A DNA stretch of 12,771 nt, from NCBI RefSeq assembly GCF_026151205.1, contig NW_026971964.1, positions 1 through 12,771 on the forward strand. Direction: 5' to 3'. Below are positions 10,562 to 12,771 of this stretch, one piece after another (within the stretch, counting starts at the first letter, position 1; each line of letters starts with the position of its first letter). Under the pieces are notes generated by a model. It was not told the origin of the DNA. It did no database searches and saw only the letters and a list, made by a program, of their open reading frames with translations. This DNA is from Bolinopsis microptera (lineage: Eukaryota > Ctenophora > Tentaculata > Lobata > Bolinopsidae). The position numbers were made by a program, and so were the translations under genes.

Positions 10562-10765
10562 TTAGACTGGGAAAGGAGGGTGCTGAAGAGTCATGGTTTG
10601 GGAAGTGCTGGGAGGAGTCATGTTGGTGTTAGGGTTGAGAGGGAGGTTGGAGAGAGGGAGGAGTGAAAGGGTTCCTGGTCGGTTGGTTGGGAGACCGAGT
10701 AAAATGCGGGGATTTACTGGGAGCACAGTGTGAACACGGAGTTGTGCTTCAGGAGGGGAGAGCAT
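10562..10765 (-). CDS. Weak open frame, Pro/Leu/Thr-rich, coding doubtful
   Basis: A 67-codon ATG-to-stop frame on the minus strand reads MLSPPEAQLRVHTVLPVNPR at its start and ends TMTLQHPPFPV. It is rich in Pro, Leu, Thr and Asn with no domain, signal peptide or membrane segment. The plus strand across this stretch is a G/A-rich sequence with GGGAG and GGTTGG patterns, which alone can keep the complementary frame open. An acceptor-like CCTGTTTATTTCAG lies upstream on the minus strand (near 10805-10818), but the frame it leads into meets an in-frame TAA before the ATG. It may be untranslated sequence or an intron tract. Confidence 0.2.
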   Translation of the reverse strand: MLSPPEAQLRVHTVLPVNPRILLGLPTNRPGTLSLLPLSNLPLNPNTNMTPPSTSQTMTLQHPPFPV

Positions 10766-10862
10766 TAACTCGTGTTAATCGCTTTGTTGGGAGTTGTTTC
10801 TCTGAAATAAACAGGTCGTTTGTGAATTAGGTTCTCTCATTATTTTTTTACCTTTTTTAGGT

Positions 10863-10878
10863 GGGGGGGGGGGGGGGG
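10863..10878. repeat. Poly-G run of 16
   Basis: Sixteen consecutive G lie in otherwise ordinary AT-rich DNA, in the clean part of the window. The exact length is unreliable given the run errors elsewhere. It lies between the weak frame at 10562-10765 and the candidate at 11120-11242, and nothing else in the surrounding 10766-11119 looks coding. Confidence 0.7.
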
Positions 10879-11119
10879 AACACGTAAAAGATGAAAATTT
10901 CTGAGATCAAATAATGTAAAACAATTAAAGTTACGAAAATAAAGGTAATTTTGGTCACGGACAGTACAAATTAGGAAGTGTCCCCTTTATACAAGAATTT
11001 TTACCACGCAAGAGCAATCTTACCCGGCCCTTACCATATACCAGTAAAGTGGTCAAGCTAAATTCTGTACTCACCGCCATATTTTTTAAAAACAACAGGT
11101 CGAGCTAAAAGATCTAATA

Positions 11120-11242
11120 TTAAAGGAAGGAGAGATTGGAGTAGGGGGAGGAGAGCAGTGAGATCCTCTTTAAACTTTGCGGCTGCTGGACGTAGGTTGA
11201 TGGACGGTCAACATATTTTGCTGAACCCCACTCCACACACAA
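11120..11242 (-). CDS. Putative terminal exon, protein not recognised
   Basis: A minus-strand acceptor (TCTCACCTGTCCAG, just above 11242) opens a frame of 40 residues and a TAA. It begins LCVEWGSAKYVDRPSTYVQQ and ends SLLSSPYSNLSFL. Composition is mixed and protein-like. The same frame is open upstream to 11335, so the acceptor is not strictly required. The plus strand is also open over 11064-11284 and carries a good donor-like CAGGTGAGA at 11248-11256, directly opposite this acceptor, so the strand is genuinely ambiguous. The candidate lies past the AATAAA that follows exon D and, if real, would belong to a separate gene or alternative transcript. No family is recognised. Confidence 0.25.
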   Translation of the reverse strand: MCVEWGSAKYVDRPSTYVQQPQSLKRISLLSSPYSNLSFL

Positions 11243-11296
11243 CTGGACAGGTGAGATCTGGTGGAGGATATTTGTGGAAGTAATAGAAAATACAAA

Positions 11297-11302
11297 TTTA
11301 TT
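11297..11302 (-). terminator. Candidate polyadenylation signal AATAAA
   Basis: The minus strand reads CCCTAAATAAATTTG here, with a canonical AATAAA. It lies about 280 nt downstream of the TGA of exon D, a normal 3' UTR length for an invertebrate gene. The hexamer is common by chance in AT-rich DNA, so this is a positional inference only. Confidence 0.3.
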
Positions 11303-11579
11303 TAGGGACCTGTTTCCTGATAGAAATTTTTTCCACTAAACTTAATGATAATATAAGTCCTTAACAAATACTTTAACCAATAGTTTTAAAGCAACATAAT
11401 AAAATTTAAATTGGGGAATATTGTTCCAGCTCATGATTCTCTCAAATTGAATTATTTTACATCATCGTATCTCACGATTTCCCCATAAAATGCTGCTCGC
11501 TAACTTTCCCCTACGAAAAATATATAAAGAATTAAAAAACAAAAACCTCGAGATATTTGGCCCATTACAAAATATTGAT

Positions 11580-11700
11580 TCAGGGGATAGTTTCTACGAT
11601 TGAGGAGATGAAGTAACCGCCGGGGTCGTAGAGCGATACCCACAACACAGGGGACCCGTATTTATTTACCGCCACCATTTCCAGTGGCCTCCGTCCCCGG
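11580..11700 (-). CDS. Exon D: last coding exon of an unrecognised minus-strand gene
   Basis: The exon starts after the AG of CTAACATACCTCAACAGCTAATAG and completes a Ser codon (AG from exon C plus C here). It then encodes 39 residues and a TGA at 11580-11582. The protein starts RGRRPLEMVAVNKYGSPVLW and ends FISSIVETIP. The sequence is mixed and hydrophobic-aromatic, as in a folded domain, with a basic start. An alternative AG seven bases earlier would give the wrong phase and an immediate stop, which is why I chose this one. A short plus-strand frame exists opposite but is less protein-like. I do not recognise the family. Confidence 0.6.
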
Positions 11701-11911
11701 CTATTAGCTGTTGAGGTATGTTAGTTATACTTTATATGCAATTTACGATTACTCATGAAAATTTATTTTTTTTTCGCTATGTTTAAAACTTTCCACCACT
11801 AATTATTTTCAGGCAATAAAAATTGAACACACAAAAAGTAGATCACTTAATAACTTCTACATTCTTTGCAAATGATTGATATATTTACAATAAATAAAAG
11901 AAAAAACTTAC
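11701..11911 (-). other. Intron between exons C and D (211 nt)
   Basis: On the minus strand the interval begins with GTAAGT directly after an AAG, a consensus donor. It ends with a CTAAC branch-like sequence and AG. It is AT-rich with stops in all frames. The two flanking frames join in phase (2+1), which is the strongest single piece of evidence for splicing in the window. Confidence 0.6.
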
Positions 11912-11991
11912 CTTAATTTTAGCTTTTGATACTTTTTTTCAACAAAGCGGAGTTTGGAAAATGTCGCTGTGGGGCATTCTAATTCAACTAA
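11912..11991 (-). CDS. Exon C: internal exon of an unrecognised minus-strand gene
   Basis: The 80-nt exon encodes 26 residues plus two bases. It begins LVELECPTATFSKLRFVEKK and ends YQKLKL. It is bounded by an acceptor-like TTTAACCTTTAAG and a consensus donor AAG/GTAAGT. The other two frames contain stops, and in this frame an upstream TAA in the AT-rich repeat forces entry by splicing. The Lys-rich second half resembles a basic loop or helix, and I recognise no domain. A run of seven A within it (minus strand) is a possible place for a length error, but the phase fit to exon D argues against one. Confidence 0.6.
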
Positions 11992-11999
11992 CTTAAAGG

Positions 12000-12155
12000 T
12001 TAAATTAGTTAATTAGTTAATTAGTTTAATTAGTTTTAATTAGTATTAGTTAATCGGTAATTAGTATTAATTAGTTTAATTAGTTTATAAGTTAATGTTA
12101 GTTTAAATAAGTTAATTAGTCAATAAGTTAATTATTTTAATACGTTAATTAATTT
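12000..12155. repeat. AT-rich degenerate tandem repeat (TTAATTAG-type)
   Basis: About 155 bases are built from TTAGTTAA, TTAGTTTAA and TAATTAGT units with a rough period of 8 to 10. The first part (12002-12040) is the most regular and the later part drifts with TATTAG, ATAAG and CGTTAATT variants. It lies between exons B and C of the minus-strand gene, so it probably fills that intron. It is unlike a telomeric repeat because the unit lacks G runs. No mobile-element ends are seen. Confidence 0.7.
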
Positions 12156-12225
12156 TAGTGGGGGTAGTTTTTAGTCTTTTTAATATTTTCAAACATCGCA
12201 ATTTCTTCTCTAGGTACATTTACCA
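12155..12225 (-). CDS. Exon B: candidate internal exon, downstream end unresolved
   Basis: The acceptor ATAACTCAG (AG at 12226-12227) is followed by TG, which with the last T of exon A gives a Leu codon. The frame then reads VNVPREEIAMFENIKKTKNY and stops at TAA (12155-12157). The phase match to exon A and the charged, protein-like composition support it. The problem is the downstream end: there is no good GT donor before the stop, so either the gene ends here in one isoform, or the five-G run at 12160-12164 hides an indel. A different frame is open just upstream (12226 to about 12290, reading FRRPTNVLSHYAKITQW), so a frameshift near 12225 inside one longer exon is an alternative. Confidence 0.4.
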
Positions 12226-12437
12226 CTGAGTTATTTTAGCATAATGGGATAGCACATTAGTTGGCCGCCGGAACATGAAAAGTAAAAACTTAATGAATCC
12301 CAGGTAATGGGTGTGTGTGTGCTGATTTGTTTGTTGGTGGAGTAGCGTTAAGTGTTTGTTGGTAAAATTGTGTTAGTGAGATTGAAAGCGGGAATTTCCC
12401 GTTTGCCTGGTTTTACCATGGAATATCGCCTACTTAC
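12226..12437 (-). other. Probable intron between exons A and B (212 nt)
   Basis: The minus strand begins GTAAGT immediately after exon A and ends in CTAAAATAACTCAG. Its length matches the other supported intron (211 nt). It contains a short GT/CA microsatellite at 12311-12321. The upstream open frame noted under exon B would make the last part exonic instead, so the acceptor is less certain than the donor. Confidence 0.45.
12311..12321. repeat. Short GT microsatellite
   Basis: Five GT repeats plus a G lie in the probable intron between exons A and B. This is ordinary eukaryotic simple sequence with no indicated function. Confidence 0.7.
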
Positions 12438-12618
12438 AGCAGGGTTTCTCTTTCGAAGGAGCGTCCAGAAGAGCTAAAACTAAGGTTTTAATATTTAACT
12501 TTATTTCAGTTTCCTCAGGTTCGGACCCTAGCGATATAAGTTTATGTTGGAAATATGTATGTATGTCTTTGATTATTCTCTGAGTGGCTATTTTGAAAGA
12601 CTTTTGGCCATCCGGTTT
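12438..12618 (-). CDS. Exon A: best-supported coding exon, unrecognised protein
   Basis: The 181-nt exon encodes 60 residues plus one base and is open only in this frame. It starts after AATTTAAG with KPDGQKSFKIATQRIIKDIH, passes through TYFQHKLISLGSEPEETEIK and ends TLVLALLDAPSKEKPC. A consensus donor GTAAGT follows, and an in-frame TAA two codons upstream of the exon start shows it must be entered by splicing. The middle has an acidic stretch (SEPEETE) and then a likely amphipathic or hydrophobic helix (IKTLVLALLDA). I cannot assign a family. It is the most upstream exon visible, and the gene's 5' part must lie in or beyond the degraded sequence past 12694. Confidence 0.6.
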
Positions 12619-12630
12619 CTTAAATTATTA

Positions 12631-12678
12631 AGGTTGAACAATATGTACCGGATTAGGTTGAAACAATAGTAACGGATT
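12631..12678. repeat. Two tandem 24-bp repeats
   Basis: AGGTTGAACAATATGTACCG GATT at 12631-12654 is followed directly by AGGTTGAAACAATAGTAACG GATT at 12655-12678. The copies differ by one base insertion, one deletion and one substitution. On the minus strand they encode NPLLLFQP and NPVHIVQP in one frame before a TAA, but this lies in the sequence just upstream of exon A's acceptor and is probably intronic. Confidence 0.75.
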
Positions 12679-12694
12679 GAGTGCCCGTAAGAAG

Positions 12695-12771
12695 CCCTTT
12701 TTCGGGAAAAACCCCCCCCGAACATTCTGAAAAAAAATAAAATTGAAAAGTTTTTTATTTTTTCAGTGGGG
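12695..12771. other. Return of homopolymer-stretched sequence; acceptor-like TTTTTTCAG at the end
   Basis: Runs of T, G, A and C resume here with the same texture as bases 1-10130. A plus-strand TTTTTTATTTTTTCAG ends at 12766 and looks like a 3' splice acceptor, but only five bases follow, so nothing can be said about an exon. Confidence 0.5.

Noticed and set aside
11668-11715. Plus-strand micro-exon between CATTTCCAG and GAG/GTATGT
   Set aside because: The splice-like motifs are good, but the 31-nt segment has no partner exon in phase on the plus strand, and the minus-strand exon D across the same bases is longer and joins exon C in phase.
12000-12155. Telomere-like or CRISPR-like array
   Set aside because: The unit is degenerate, 8-10 bp, lacks G runs and has no unique spacers, so it is a simple AT-rich tandem repeat.
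12211-12230. Plus-strand micro-exon between an acceptor-like CTTCTCTAG and ACTGAG/TTATT
   Set aside because: The downstream side lacks a GT donor, and the minus-strand frame here fits exon A in phase.

Overview
The window looks eukaryotic, most likely an invertebrate animal. The only readable genes are small phased exons with GT-AG junctions, introns of roughly 0.2 kb, branch-point-like CTAAC/CTAAT sequences and AT-rich intergenic DNA. No bacterial features are visible: no ribosome binding sites, operons, rRNA, tRNA or CRISPR. No protein could be named with confidence.

The dominant fact about this window is sequence quality. From base 1 to about 10130, and again from about 12695 to the end, most of the sequence is homopolymer runs of all four bases (A, C, G and T), as if the base calling or consensus had stretched every run. 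Long reading frames here are mostly Lys/Phe/Gly/Pro translations of runs, occur in overlapping frames on both strands, and should not be called genes. Two blocks stand out: a G/A-rich stretch (about 1090-1560) and a C-rich stretch (about 5918-6160). A semi-readable patch (about 6161-6660) holds a possible exon with a kinase-like glycine loop.

Bases 10139-12694 are an island of ordinary complex sequence. On the minus strand it carries four small exon-like open segments, A (12438-12618), B (12155-12225), C (11912-11991) and D (11580-11700). A to B and C to D join in matching codon phase across introns of 212 and 211 nt. D ends in a stop, with an AATAAA about 280 nt downstream. The B to C link is unresolved because B lacks a good donor; an AT-rich TTAATTAG-type repeat lies between them. 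I do not recognise the protein. Further down the minus strand are three weaker candidates at 11120-11242, 10562-10765 and 10121-10351. The last has a good branch point and acceptor and runs into the degraded sequence.

I did not find a convincing new biological system. The items most worth following up are the unrecognised spliced gene, the kinase-like fragment, and the origin of the homopolymer-stretched sequence.
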